Shown here one piece after another: positions 22,467 to 30,612 of a DNA stretch of 64,000 nucleotides. Made by a program: the position numbers and the translations under genes. Source of the stretch: Paludibacteraceae bacterium (GTDB lineage Bacteria > Bacteroidota > Bacteroidia > Bacteroidales > Paludibacteraceae). The notes under the pieces are model-generated. The model was not told the origin of the DNA and did no database searches. It was given only the letters and a program-made list of their open reading frames with translations. The stretch covers positions 1 through 64,000 of the forward strand of contig JAGALP010000003.1 of NCBI GenBank assembly GCA_017625155.1, in the 5' to 3' direction. Position 1 is the stretch's first letter; each line of letters starts with the position of its first letter.

Positions 22467-25109
22467 ATGGCTGATAACAACGACGCAATCAAACAGCATT
22501 TGACGGGCATGTACCAAGACTGGTTCTTGGACTATGCTTCGTATGTGATACTCGAGCGTGCTGTCCCCTCTATGGAGGACGGCCTAAAGCCTGTGCAGCG
22601 TCGTATTCTGCATGCGATGAAGTGTGTGGATGATGGCAAGTTTAACAAAGTTGCTAATATTGTAGGTCAAACCATGCAGTATCACCCACACGGTGATGCT
22701 AGTATTGGTGATGCATTGGTGCAGTTGGGGCAGAAGGATTTGCTGATTGATTGCCAAGGTAACTGGGGAAATATCCTTACAGGCGATGGGGCTGCTGCAC
22801 CGCGTTATATCGAAGCGCGACTGAGTAAATTTGCGTTGGAAACGGTCTTCAATCCCAAGACAACGCATTGGATGATGTCGTATGACGGTCGTAAGAAAGA
22901 GCCTATTCATCTGCCAATCAAGTTCCCATTGCTTTTGGCACAAGGTGTAGAAGGTATTGCGGTGGGCTTGAATTCCAAGATACTTCCTCATAACTTCTGC
23001 GAGATTTGTGATGCGGCATTAGCACATCTGCGTGGCGAAACATTCCAGTTGTATCCTGATTTCCCTACAGGCGGTGAAATCGACGTGAGCCGTTATAATG
23101 ACGGTGAACGAGGTGGTATGATTCGTATACGTGCGAAGATACAAAAGGCGGATGATAATAAGACGCTAATCATTAGCGAGATACCTTATAGTACAACTAC
23201 TGGTAAGATTATTGAGACGATCTTGCGTGCGAATCAAAAGGGTAAAATCAAGGTGCGTAAGGTGGATGATTTCACGGCAGAGGAAGCTAAGATAGTTGTG
23301 CAATTGGCTCCAGGCAGTTCGTCTGATAAGGCGATAGATGCGTTGTATGCATTTACTGATTGCGAGGTGAATGTATCGCCTAACTGCTGTGTGGTACAGG
23401 ACAAAAAACCGATCTTCACCACAGTGAGCGAGTTGCTGCGTATGTCTGTAGAGCATACGAAGGCATTGCTCAAGTGGGAGTTAGAGATTCAGAAGGCAGA
23501 GTTAGAGGAGCAATATTTCTATACTTCTTTGGAGAAAATCTTTATCGAAAATCGTATATATAAGGAAGAAGGATACGAAAATGCTCCCGACAAAGAGAAA
23601 CTGATTGCTTTTGTTGATCAAGCTCTCGAACCTTGGAAGGCAAAGTTAATTCGTGAAGTTCGTCGCGAGGATATTGAGCGTTTATTTGAGATACGTATGA
23701 TTCGCATCACGCGTTTCGACTCGAAGAAGGCAGATGAATTGATGCGTGACTTGGATAAGAAGATCAAAGCCACCATCAAGAATCTCAAGAATCTGAATGA
23801 CTATACCATTGCATGGTTTGAGTCGCTCAAGCAGAAGTATGGAGCGAAATATCCACGTCGTACAGAGGTGCGCAATTTTGCTAATATCAATATCAAGACT
23901 GTAGTAGAAGCCAACGAGAAATTATATATCAATCGTGCAGAGGGCTTTATTGGTACGGGCTTGAAGAAAGATGAATTCCTCTTCAACTGTTCGGATATCG
24001 ACGAGGTGATTATCTTCCATCGCGATGGAAAATACAAGATTGTGAAGGTGGCGGACAAAGTGTTCGTAGGTGCAGATATTATCCATATTGATATTTTCCG
24101 CAAGAACGACCATCGTACCATCTACAATGCCATTTACCGCGATGGTAAGAAGGGTATCTGTTTCATGAAGCGCTTTGCTGTGACGGGTGTTGCTCGTGAT
24201 AAAGAATACGATTTGACTCAAGGTAAAGCGGGTTCGCGCGTGATGTATTTCACAGCCAATCCGAATGGCGAGGCCGAGGTGATTAAGGTGCAGCTCAAAC
24301 CAGCATTGCATCTCAAGAAGTTGGAAGTGATCAAGGATTTGAGCGAATTGGCAATCAAGAGCCGTACTGCAAGGGGTAATGTGCTAACAAAATACGAAGT
24401 CAAAGCGATTACTTTGAAGCAAAAAGGTCGCTCTACATTGGGTGGGCGTAAGGTATGGTTTGATCCAGATATTTTGCGCTTGAACTATGACGGTCAAGGT
24501 ATCTACTTGGGCGAGTTTGTGGAAGAAGATCGTATCTTGGTCATTACCAAAAATGGAGATTATTATTTGACTACGTTCGAGCTTACGGCCCATTTTGACC
24601 AAAACATATTGCGTATAGAGAAGTTTGATAGCGATAAGGTCTGGTCATTGGCGATGTGGAATGCCGATTTGGGATACTACTATGGCAAGCGTTTCCAATT
24701 GGATGCTCAACTGAAGTCGCAGAATATGTTGGGCGAGAATAGCGATAGCAAGATAGCCTTGCTTTCTGATCGCGAAGAAGCCATCTTCCGCATCACGTTT
24801 GTGGATGAGACCAAGCCAGAAATGGAGGTGCTGATGGCTGAGTTTATCGAGGCTAAGTCACCTAAAGCCAAAGGAAAACGTTTCTCTACGTTGGATGTGG
24901 CGAAGATCGAAGACATTACTCCAGAACCAGAAGTGATAGAAGAGGAGAATAGCGAAGAAAGCGACGAAACAAACGGTCAAGAGGGAGAGAGCGATGGTGT
25001 GGAGGATAAAGAACAAGAGGTGCAGCCTGTAGTAGATGTGCCATTCACGATTACCAACGAAGTACCTGAAGATAGCAAACCTATAGAAGAACAACTGAGT
25101 TTGTTTTAA
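22467..25109 (+). CDS. parC: DNA topoisomerase IV subunit A / gyrase A-family protein
   Basis: 880 aa. Type IIA topoisomerase A subunit: VPSMEDGLKPVQRRILHAM, MQYHPHGDASIGDALVQLGQ and the active-site tyrosine in APRYIEARLSK (about residue 113). A coiled-coil tower region leads into a six-bladed C-terminal propeller-like part, and the last ~60 residues are acidic (EEENSEESDETNGQEGESDG). No canonical GyrA box (QRRGGKG) is visible, which favours ParC over GyrA. It introduces double-strand passages for chromosome decatenation with its ParE partner, which is not in the window. Confidence 0.88.
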   Translation: MADNNDAIKQHLTGMYQDWFLDYASYVILERAVPSMEDGLKPVQRRILHAMKCVDDGKFNKVANIVGQTMQYHPHGDASIGDALVQLGQKDLLIDCQGNWGNILTGDGAAAPRYIEARLSKFALETVFNPKTTHWMMSYDGRKKEPIHLPIKFPLLLAQGVEGIAVGLNSKILPHNFCEICDAALAHLRGETFQLYPDFPTGGEIDVSRYNDGERGGMIRIRAKIQKADDNKTLIISEIPYSTTTGKIIETILRANQKGKIKVRKVDDFTAEEAKIVVQLAPGSSSDKAIDALYAFTDCEVNVSPNCCVVQDKKPIFTTVSELLRMSVEHTKALLKWELEIQKAELEEQYFYTSLEKIFIENRIYKEEGYENAPDKEKLIAFVDQALEPWKAKLIREVRREDIERLFEIRMIRITRFDSKKADELMRDLDKKIKATIKNLKNLNDYTIAWFESLKQKYGAKYPRRTEVRNFANINIKTVVEANEKLYINRAEGFIGTGLKKDEFLFNCSDIDEVIIFHRDGKYKIVKVADKVFVGADIIHIDIFRKNDHRTIYNAIYRDGKKGICFMKRFAVTGVARDKEYDLTQGKAGSRVMYFTANPNGEAEVIKVQLKPALHLKKLEVIKDLSELAIKSRTARGNVLTKYEVKAITLKQKGRSTLGGRKVWFDPDILRLNYDGQGIYLGEFVEEDRILVITKNGDYYLTTFELTAHFDQNILRIEKFDSDKVWSLAMWNADLGYYYGKRFQLDAQLKSQNMLGENSDSKIALLSDREEAIFRITFVDETKPEMEVLMAEFIEAKSPKAKGKRFSTLDVAKIEDITPEPEVIEEENSEESDETNGQEGESDGVEDKEQEVQPVVDVPFTITNEVPEDSKPIEEQLSLF

Positions 25110-25132
25110 GGAATATCCTATTGATGATAGTT

Positions 25133-25172
25133 AATCGTCATTTATGTCCCAAAACATAAATGACGATTTTTG
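25133..25172 (+). terminator. Terminator after the topoisomerase gene
   Basis: Fifteen-bp stem AATCGTCATTTATGT (25133-25147) with ACATAAATGACGATT (25154-25168), then a T run. A near copy occurs at 26707-26742 beyond the ATPase gene. Confidence 0.85.
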
Positions 25173-25182
25173 TATGTATATA

Positions 25183-25214
25183 CTTGCAGGTTTCAAAAAA
25201 ATGTTGTACCTTTG
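25183..25214 (+). promoter_or_regulatory. Promoter of the AAA/DUF4143 ATPase gene
   Basis: CTTG (25183-25186), 20-bp spacer, TACCTTTG (25207-25214). The leader of about 120 nt contains three 33-bp repeats. Confidence 0.6.
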
Positions 25215-25222
25215 CAACGTGA

Positions 25223-25311
25223 AGTCGCTTGGAAAAGTGTGAAGATTGCACAAAAAGTCGCTTGGAAAAGTGTGAAAATTGCGCTAAAAGTCATTTGGAA
25301 AAGTGTAATTA
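25223..25311 (+). repeat. 33-bp direct repeat, about 2.7 copies, in the ATPase leader
   Basis: AGTCGCTTGGAAAAGTGTGA begins at 25223 and 25256, and a variant AGTCATTTGGAAAAGTGTAA at 25289, giving a period of exactly 33 bp. The first two copies differ at only a few positions. All copies lie between the -7 box and the ATG at 25343. Confidence 0.85.
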
Positions 25312-25342
25312 TATGTTGTAAATCGTAAATAATCAATCATTT

Positions 25343-26680
25343 ATGTATAAACGAAAGATTGAATCTGTTTTGTTAGAATGGAAGAACACACCTAATCACA
25401 AGCCTTTGGTCATCAAAGGTTGTCGTCAATGTGGTAAGACAAGTTCGGTAGTAGCTTTTGCTAAGAAGCACTATAAGCATGTGATTTATATAGATTTTCA
25501 CGAGCAAGAACAGTTGTGTGCGCTGTTTGCAGGTTCTCTGTCGGTTGATTATTTGACAATGGCGATTTCTGCATCTGTGCCAGGTGCACAATTTGTACCA
25601 AAGCAGACTTGTCTTGTATTAGATGAGATACAAAATTGCCCTCGCGCGCGTTCCTCTTTGAAATTCTTTATGAAAGATGGAAGATACGATGTGATTTGCA
25701 CTGGTTCATTGTTAGGCGTGAGTGGATATAAGAATGCCGAACAGATTAAGGCAGAAGACCAAGCGACTATTCCCGTAGGAGCAGAGACTATTGTGGAGAT
25801 GTATCCTATGGATTTTGAAGAGTGGTTATGGGCAAATGGGATTAATGAGCAAGTATTTGATTTCCTGCGCAAATCATTACAATATGAGACTCCTATCCCA
25901 GCAGATATCCATCAGCGCTTGCGTCAATTGTTGTTGGAATATGTAGTAGTAGGTGGTATGCCCGAAGCGGTAAAAATCTTCTTTGCTACGCATGATATGA
26001 ATCAAGTATGTCAAGTGCAAAGGCATATTTTAAATGGCTATCGTGATGACATGATCAAATATGCCCGTACAGAAGATAAACCACGTATTCGCGAGTGCTT
26101 CGATTCTATTCCTCGCCAATTGAGTAGAGACAATAAGAAGTTCACCTACTCGGTGGTGCGCAAGGGTGGTCGTAGCAAGGAGTATATCAGTTGTCTGCAA
26201 TGGATAGAGGATGCTGGTATTGTGCGCCGTTGCTATAATCTTATGTTGCCAGAAATACCTTTGAGCGGCAACTCTATCCAAGATTGTTTTAAGGTGTATA
26301 TGGCTGATACGGGATTATTGGTCAGCATGTTGGACGATGGAACGCAGGGCGATATCTTGCAAGGTAACTTGTGGACATACAAAGGCGCCGTATATGAAAA
26401 TCTGGTAGCAGATATCTTGGGTAAGATGGGACGAAAGTTATATTACTACCAAAAAGAAAGCGGTTTAGAGATTGATTTTGTGATGCGTTATAAGGGCGAA
26501 TGCACACTGCTGGAATGCAAAGCTAATACAGGCAATGCCAAATCAGTAAAAACGATACTCAACCACCCTGATAAATATCACGTAAACGCTGCTATCAAGT
26601 TGGGGGATTATAATATAGGTCGGTCCGATCGATTGCTAACTCTTCCTCTCTATATGGCTTTTTTGCTGTCTGACTTGTAA
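25343..26680 (+). CDS. AAA ATPase with DUF4143 domain
   Basis: 445 aa. N-terminal P-loop domain: Walker A in IKGCRQCGKTSSVVAFAKKH (residues ~24-43) and Walker B in CLVLDEIQNCPRA. The C-terminal DUF4143 domain resembles a restriction-endonuclease fold, with GLEIDFVMRYKGECTLLECK carrying the E-x-D...E-x-K nuclease-like residues. This family is abundant and often present in many copies in Bacteroidales, and its function is not established. It has its own promoter and lies between two near-identical terminator hairpins, which suggests insertion as a cassette. Confidence 0.9.
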   Translation: MYKRKIESVLLEWKNTPNHKPLVIKGCRQCGKTSSVVAFAKKHYKHVIYIDFHEQEQLCALFAGSLSVDYLTMAISASVPGAQFVPKQTCLVLDEIQNCPRARSSLKFFMKDGRYDVICTGSLLGVSGYKNAEQIKAEDQATIPVGAETIVEMYPMDFEEWLWANGINEQVFDFLRKSLQYETPIPADIHQRLRQLLLEYVVVGGMPEAVKIFFATHDMNQVCQVQRHILNGYRDDMIKYARTEDKPRIRECFDSIPRQLSRDNKKFTYSVVRKGGRSKEYISCLQWIEDAGIVRRCYNLMLPEIPLSGNSIQDCFKVYMADTGLLVSMLDDGTQGDILQGNLWTYKGAVYENLVADILGKMGRKLYYYQKESGLEIDFVMRYKGECTLLECKANTGNAKSVKTILNHPDKYHVNAAIKLGDYNIGRSDRLLTLPLYMAFLLSDL

Positions 26681-26706
26681 TAGAGCAACACATTAGTTTT
26701 ATTTAG

Positions 26707-26742
26707 TCGCTATTTATGTCCAAAACATAAATGGCGATTTTT
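26707..26742 (+). terminator. Terminator after the ATPase gene
   Basis: TCGCTATTTATGT (26707-26719) pairs with ACATAAATGGCGA (26725-26737), with one G-T wobble, then a T run. It is almost the same sequence as the hairpin at 25133. Confidence 0.85.
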
Positions 26743-26769
26743 TATGTCGTAGAACATTGAAATGTACTT

Positions 26770-26818
26770 GTAAATCTTAGGTGATTCATAGGTGATTCAT
26801 CAACTCTGACTATAGGAT
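26770..26818. repeat. Dispersed repeat copy 2 with 11-bp units
   Basis: Inverse copy of 4061-4105. The units GTAAATCTTAG, GTGATTCATAG and GTGATTCATCA (26770-26802) have an exact 11-bp period. Confidence 0.75.
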
Positions 26819-26874
26819 CTGCCTATTCAAAAGACCGTTCTCTAAACCAAAAATTGCCCCAAAAAGCAATTTTT

Positions 26875-26906
26875 CTTGCTCAATTCAAAAAAATGTATTA
26901 CCTTTG
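26875..26906 (+). promoter_or_regulatory. Promoter of the candidate ncRNA
   Basis: CTTG (26875-26878), 20-bp spacer, TACCTTTG (26899-26906). No protein-like frame follows. Confidence 0.65.
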
Positions 26907-26910
26907 CACC

Positions 26911-27254
26911 GTGAACCTGCGCTGGGGATGTCTGTACATCGTCAGCGGAGGGTAGCAGACATATTAAAAAGGCGTTTATTAGCGCTCTGTTCTGACGTTA
27001 TGAAACTTCGCAACTTTCACAATCAGTTTCGGAACTTAGCAACGATAGATGTCCTACGGGATATAGATTATCCCTCTTGTGCCTATTTGGTATGTATTTT
27101 GCGTAAATATGTATGCGCACACGCGTACCTTAACCATTGTAGTACGAGAGTATATTTTATATTCGGCGTGGGCTTCGCGTTGTTGTTCTAAACTGATAGG
27201 CAATGCGAAGGCCTCATAACGTGGAACGACAGCAGTCGGAATCCACGTTTTTTT
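26911..27254 (+). ncRNA. Candidate independently transcribed structured RNA, ~345 nt
   Basis: The unit runs from a well-formed promoter to an intrinsic terminator and has no credible protein; the one 95-codon frame has random-looking composition. The 5' end folds as CGCTG...GATGT/ACATC...CAGCG (about 26920-26955). Near the 3' end GCTTCGCGTTG pairs with CAATGCGAAGG (about 27172-27211, G-U wobble included), followed by the terminator stem. The size suits tmRNA, RNase P RNA or a large sRNA, but I find no tmRNA tRNA-like ends or CCA, no RNase P core (GGAAAGTCCGG) and no SRP loop. Its identity is unknown. Confidence 0.55.
27218..27254 (+). terminator. Terminator of the candidate ncRNA
   Basis: AACGTGGA (27218-27225) pairs with TCCACGTT (27242-27249), an inner CGAC/GTCG stem lies within, and seven Ts follow. 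Confidence 0.8.
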
Positions 27255-27268
27255 GTATGCCTACCGTT

Positions 27269-27344
27269 ATCCATGAGTAACTTCTCCTTTCGTGGACAAG
27301 GTATTCTCAGGACCTCAAGGTATGGGGAGAAGTTATTTATGGAT
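27269..27344. repeat. Long imperfect inverted repeat (19-bp arms)
   Basis: ATCCATGAGTAACTTCTCC (27269-27287) is complementary to GGAGAAGTTATTTATGGAT (27326-27344) except for two G-T wobbles. The 38-base interior contains two copies of CAAGGTAT. It lies between the ncRNA terminator and the promoter at 27388. Confidence 0.7.
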
Positions 27345-27387
27345 TTAATAGCAGATTGCGAAAGAACCAACAAGAACCAATATGTAT

Positions 27388-27419
27388 CTTGCTCATCCTA
27401 TAGAAAAGCAGTACCTTTG
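27388..27419 (+). promoter_or_regulatory. Promoter of the WG-repeat lipoprotein cluster
   Basis: CTTG (27388-27391), 20-bp spacer, TACCTTTG (27412-27419). Confidence 0.65.
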
Positions 27420-27500
27420 CAAACTCGAATAAAATGAATAAGGAGAAAACCGAAAAGCCTTGATAAAAGTGAGTAGGTATCATTAAAAAAAACAAAAAAA

Positions 27501-28430
27501 ATGAAACGAAAAAAAAATGTTATTGGAACACTTGTGTTCCTGAGTTTGTTACTATTGTCAGCTTGTAGTAACAATGGAAATGGTCCAGCGGAAGAAGTAC
27601 TTTCAAAAAAAGTCTATTCTCGTGTAGTTAGTACATATGACGGTGTAGGTGATTTTTACAATAGTGTGTCAGTCGTAAGAATTACAGATGAGAAATATGA
27701 TTCAAAATATGGTGCAATCAACACTAAAGGAGAAGTTGTTATTCCAATTGAATACGATGAAGTCAATAATTGCCATGAAGGAAGGTGTATCGTACGAGTT
27801 GGAGGCTTGTTCTCAGGAAAATATGGCGTAGTAGATGCTACGGGAAAAGTAATAGTAGCTCCAACTTCCAACTATAGTAAAATTGAGGATTTTGAAAATG
27901 GTTTGGCTGTTGTTAAGGACGCTAAATCAGATTTGTATGGTTATATTAATCTCCATGGAGAAGTGTCTATTCCTTTGACCTATAAGTATGCATATTCTTT
28001 TTCGGAGGATCTTGCATGTGTAAAAGTGAAAGCCAACAAATATGGTTACATCAATGAAAAAGGCGATGTCATTATTCCAATGGGATTTGATGATGCTGAA
28101 TCATTCTCAGAGGGTTTAGCTGTCGTTGAAAAAGCAAACAAAGAAATGGTGATAGATAAAAACGGTGAGATTATATATACTCTACCTAAAAATCAAGCAT
28201 TCTATAGTACTGAGTATCATAATGGACTGATTTGTGTTGTAAAAGACCGAGATGGTGATTGGTGGAGTGATGAAGATCAAAGATGTGGCTATCTTGATAC
28301 TAAGGGAGAGGTAGTGATTGATTTTATATATGATGATGCAGACGACTTTGAAGATGGAATCGCGTATGTAGAAAAAAATAACAGGGACTTCTGCATTAAT
28401 ACCAAAGGCGAAGAAGTGGAATGTGAATAA
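27501..28430 (+). CDS. WG-repeat lipoprotein
   Basis: 309 aa. Lipoprotein signal with lipobox LLSAC (Cys ~22). The mature part is a run of about six WG repeats of ~35-45 residues, each with the pattern KYGxINxKGEVxIPxxYDxxxxF, for example YGAINTKGEVVIPIEYDEV and YGYINEKGDVIIPMGFDDAE. WG repeats form solenoid-like surface or periplasmic proteins of unknown role. It is the first of five small envelope genes and is visibly AT-richer than the ribosomal and pot genes. Confidence 0.88.
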   Translation: MKRKKNVIGTLVFLSLLLLSACSNNGNGPAEEVLSKKVYSRVVSTYDGVGDFYNSVSVVRITDEKYDSKYGAINTKGEVVIPIEYDEVNNCHEGRCIVRVGGLFSGKYGVVDATGKVIVAPTSNYSKIEDFENGLAVVKDAKSDLYGYINLHGEVSIPLTYKYAYSFSEDLACVKVKANKYGYINEKGDVIIPMGFDDAESFSEGLAVVEKANKEMVIDKNGEIIYTLPKNQAFYSTEYHNGLICVVKDRDGDWWSDEDQRCGYLDTKGEVVIDFIYDDADDFEDGIAYVEKNNRDFCINTKGEEVECE

Positions 28431-28469
28431 TAATCGGATAAAATGTTTAACAACCTAATTAACAAAACA

Positions 28470-29087
28470 ATGAAGAAATTTTTATTAATGATTGCATGTG
28501 CTGCTCTTATGTGTGCATGTGGAGGTAAAACCTCGTCTTCCAAACAGCCTACTGATGAGGCGAAATCTTTAGAAGCATCGACTCTTACGTTTCGTGGTAA
28601 GCATGCTAATTTGTTCAAAGTATCGGCGGACACTTATAAAGTCATGCTGGTGCAAGCAAATGATGGTTGGCAAGTACGCATTAAAGTTCCTATAACTTTA
28701 AAAACAGAGTTTAATCAACTTAAAGATTACAAAAAATACGAACGCGAATTGTCATCAGTTTATGGTAATTTATTAAATGTTAGTGAAGTAGAACTAGAAT
28801 CTTTGGATTTAGATGAGAGCGAATGGGATGTCCTTTTGCAAGAAGGTGCAGAAACAGAAACCTCTATTACAGGAAAAACATGGAGTTACAAGAGTTATTC
28901 TTACGAAGATGCTAAAAGCATATACGATAGAGTAGCTGCGGTTGAACTTATAGGTATTGAGTTGGAAGAGGCTGAAGAAACAACTTCATCTAGTTTGTTT
29001 GATGAAGAAACGGAGCAAGCGTTGGATGATGCTATGGAGTTGTTAGAAGCCGAAGCAGAATTACTTAATGCTCTTGGTGGATTGTGA
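28470..29087 (+). CDS. Lipoprotein of unknown function
   Basis: 205 aa from the ATG at 28470, which begins a clear lipoprotein signal (MKKFLLMIACAALMCACGGK, lipid Cys ~17). An upstream in-frame ATG would put nine polar residues before it. The mature part is a beta-rich region to about residue 140, then a strongly acidic helical tail ending ALGGL. No known domain is recognised. It lies 39 bp after the WG gene. Confidence 0.75.
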   Translation: MKKFLLMIACAALMCACGGKTSSSKQPTDEAKSLEASTLTFRGKHANLFKVSADTYKVMLVQANDGWQVRIKVPITLKTEFNQLKDYKKYERELSSVYGNLLNVSEVELESLDLDESEWDVLLQEGAETETSITGKTWSYKSYSYEDAKSIYDRVAAVELIGIELEEAEETTSSSLFDEETEQALDDAMELLEAEAELLNALGGL

Positions 29088-29161
29088 TAATTAAAAATAA
29101 TGAGTAATCTTATAGGCTTACTCTCAAAAAAATATTTATTAACTTTCAAAATTTAAATTTT

Positions 29162-29473
29162 ATGGAAAATCAAAAACAAAATGCACCTTATGCAGTAGCT
29201 GCATTGGTACTTGGAATTTGTTCTTTATTGTTCGGCTGTTTCTTTGTTGGACTTGTTTGTGGAGTTGTTGGTCTTGTTTTAGCTAACAAAGGACTTACTG
29301 TTTATAATACCAATCCCAATGTTTACAATGGATACGGCATGTTGAAAGCAGGTAAGGTGACTTCAATCCTGGGTGTCATCTTTGGATCAATTTATGTATT
29401 GTATTATATCATCGCAGTAGCGATCCTCGGCTCTGTTGGCTTTGCATGGCTTGAGTGGTTGGATTTGTTTTAA
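29162..29473 (+). CDS. DUF4190-like membrane protein
   Basis: 103 aa. A short polar N-terminus (MENQKQNAPYA) and two or three hydrophobic segments: AVAALVLGICSLLFGCFFVG, GVVGLVLANKG and VTSILGVIFGSIYVLYYIIA. The glycine-rich pattern and length fit DUF4190/CD20-like small membrane proteins. Function unknown. Followed 5 bp later by a DUF2752 gene, a frequent pairing. Confidence 0.8.
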   Translation: MENQKQNAPYAVAALVLGICSLLFGCFFVGLVCGVVGLVLANKGLTVYNTNPNVYNGYGMLKAGKVTSILGVIFGSIYVLYYIIAVAILGSVGFAWLEWLDLF

Positions 29474-29478
29474 ATTCA

Positions 29479-29760
29479 ATGGATACTATTTCCCTTTTGC
29501 CATGTGCATATAAGCAATTATTTGGAATCAGTTGTCCACTATGCGGTTTCCAAAGGTCAATGCTCTTGTTGCACAAAGGGGAAGTATGGGAAAGCATCTG
29601 TCAATTTCCTATTTGGCTTATCATGCTTTTATGGGTAATTTGTTTCATAGCATTTGTTCTTGCTGGTAAAAGGAAATTATTTTTGTCAAATAGCTGGTCA
29701 TGGACGATACTATTAATTTCATTATTTGCCAATGCTATCTATCAAAATTTATTTTGGTAA
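29479..29760 (+). CDS. DUF2752 domain membrane protein
   Basis: 93 aa from the ATG at 29479. A GTG at 29455 would overlap the previous gene and add nothing conserved. It carries the family signature CPLCGFQRSMLLLHKGE and two C-terminal transmembrane helices. The CPxCGxxR motif may bind metal or form a disulfide. Function unknown. Confidence 0.82.
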   Translation: MDTISLLPCAYKQLFGISCPLCGFQRSMLLLHKGEVWESICQFPIWLIMLLWVICFIAFVLAGKRKLFLSNSWSWTILLISLFANAIYQNLFW

Positions 29761-29807
29761 TGATGTTTTACCCCCTTAATAAAATAACGATTTAAAACTA
29801 CTTCATT

Positions 29808-30086
29808 ATGAAACTAAAATCAATTATTGTTGTAGCAATGGTAGCCTTTTTGGCTTCATGCACTAACCCTGAATCCCTTCTTAAAAGTTATGAAAAAGCT
29901 TGTGAAGCTGGTAATGCAGTAAAAGCAGCACAAGTTTTGGAGGATATGGAAGAGAAATATCCAGAAGATACTGATTGGACTGAAGACCAAATGGAGCGTA
30001 TTATTGAAGCTACTGCCACTCTTGCGGAAAAGCAAACAGAAGATGCTATGAAGGCTTTGGAGTCTTTGGGTGGGTTAGGATTATAA
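29808..30086 (+). CDS. Small lipoprotein
   Basis: 92 aa. Signal MKLKSIIVVAMVAFLASC with lipid Cys ~18, then two amphipathic helices rich in Glu (SLLKSYEKACEAGNAVKAAQ, then DWTEDQMERIIEATATLAEK). It ends ESLGGLGL, like the ALGGL end of the 28470 lipoprotein. Last gene of the cluster before a terminator. Function unknown. Confidence 0.75.
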   Translation: MKLKSIIVVAMVAFLASCTNPESLLKSYEKACEAGNAVKAAQVLEDMEEKYPEDTDWTEDQMERIIEATATLAEKQTEDAMKALESLGGLGL

Positions 30087-30107
30087 TTCCCCACATAAAA
30101 ATAAAAT

Positions 30108-30146
30108 AAGAGGGTGTATCCATTGTTGATACCCCTCTTGTTTTTT
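30108..30146 (+). terminator. Terminator of the lipoprotein cluster
   Basis: AAGAGGGTGTATC (30108-30120) pairs with GATACCCCTCTT (30128-30139), followed by GTTTTTT. Confidence 0.75.
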
Positions 30147-30243
30147 GCGAATGCTAACTCATATCTTCGCGAACAGACAAGAAAAATTAATGCCACAATT
30201 ATGATATAAATAGGCAATAGATATGATACAGTGCTCGCCTAAT

Positions 30244-30325
30244 TTGTTCTATGCTTGCGCTGATTCCTCAGAGTGGGGACTCTTCGGGCGCTGCGCTCGG
30301 AGTGCGTTCCATCGCACTCCTTCAG
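30244..30325. repeat. Dispersed ~80-bp repeat, better-preserved copy
   Basis: Same orientation as 5950-6030. It contains an intact hairpin GGAGTGCG (30299-30306)/CGCACTCC and a GCGCTGCGCTCGGAGTGCG core. Apart from this repeat, the TIR element and the helicase promoter, the gap 30087-30851 shows no gene. Confidence 0.65.
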
Positions 30326-30502
30326 GTCGCGTAACCCGCAGTCAACTTGAGAGCGACCTAATACAGCCACAGAAAGCCCAGAGATCTCCCACAGATCTCT
30401 TATGGTGGTCCCGAAGCCAGCATAGAATATCTTGCAAGCTACGGGGAAACACCTAGATGCTAACCAAATGGTAATGGATTGATATTGGAGTGGTTTCGAG
30501 AA

Positions 30503-30612
30503 CGGATAATACCTGATGTGTAGAAAAAAGAAAAAACAGATGATGATTGATACACAAAAAGTCACCTAACCAAGGTGACTTTTTGTGTGTATAATAGGTG
30601 GTGTATTATCCG
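30503..30612. repeat. 110-bp element with 10-bp terminal inverted repeats around a strong hairpin
   Basis: CGGATAATAC (30503-30512) and GTATTATCCG (30603-30612) are perfect inverted ends. Inside, ACACAAAAAGTCACCT (30552-30567) pairs with AGGTGACTTTTTGTGT (30573-30588), a 16-bp bidirectional terminator-like stem. It could be a small MITE-like insertion or a nested transcriptional terminator. Confidence 0.6.

Noticed and set aside
26904-27191. 95-codon frame inside the candidate ncRNA
   Set aside because: Random-looking composition, no start context, and the DNA is better explained by RNA stems, a promoter and a terminator.
26911-27254. tmRNA, RNase P RNA or SRP RNA
   Set aside because: No tRNA-like ends or CCA, no tag-peptide frame, no GGAAAGTCCGG core and no SRP tetraloop motif could be found; a model search was not possible.
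30223-30456. Small reading frame in the dispersed repeat
   Set aside because: It lies in repetitive DNA with stable hairpins, and the decayed copy at 5950 does not keep the frame.
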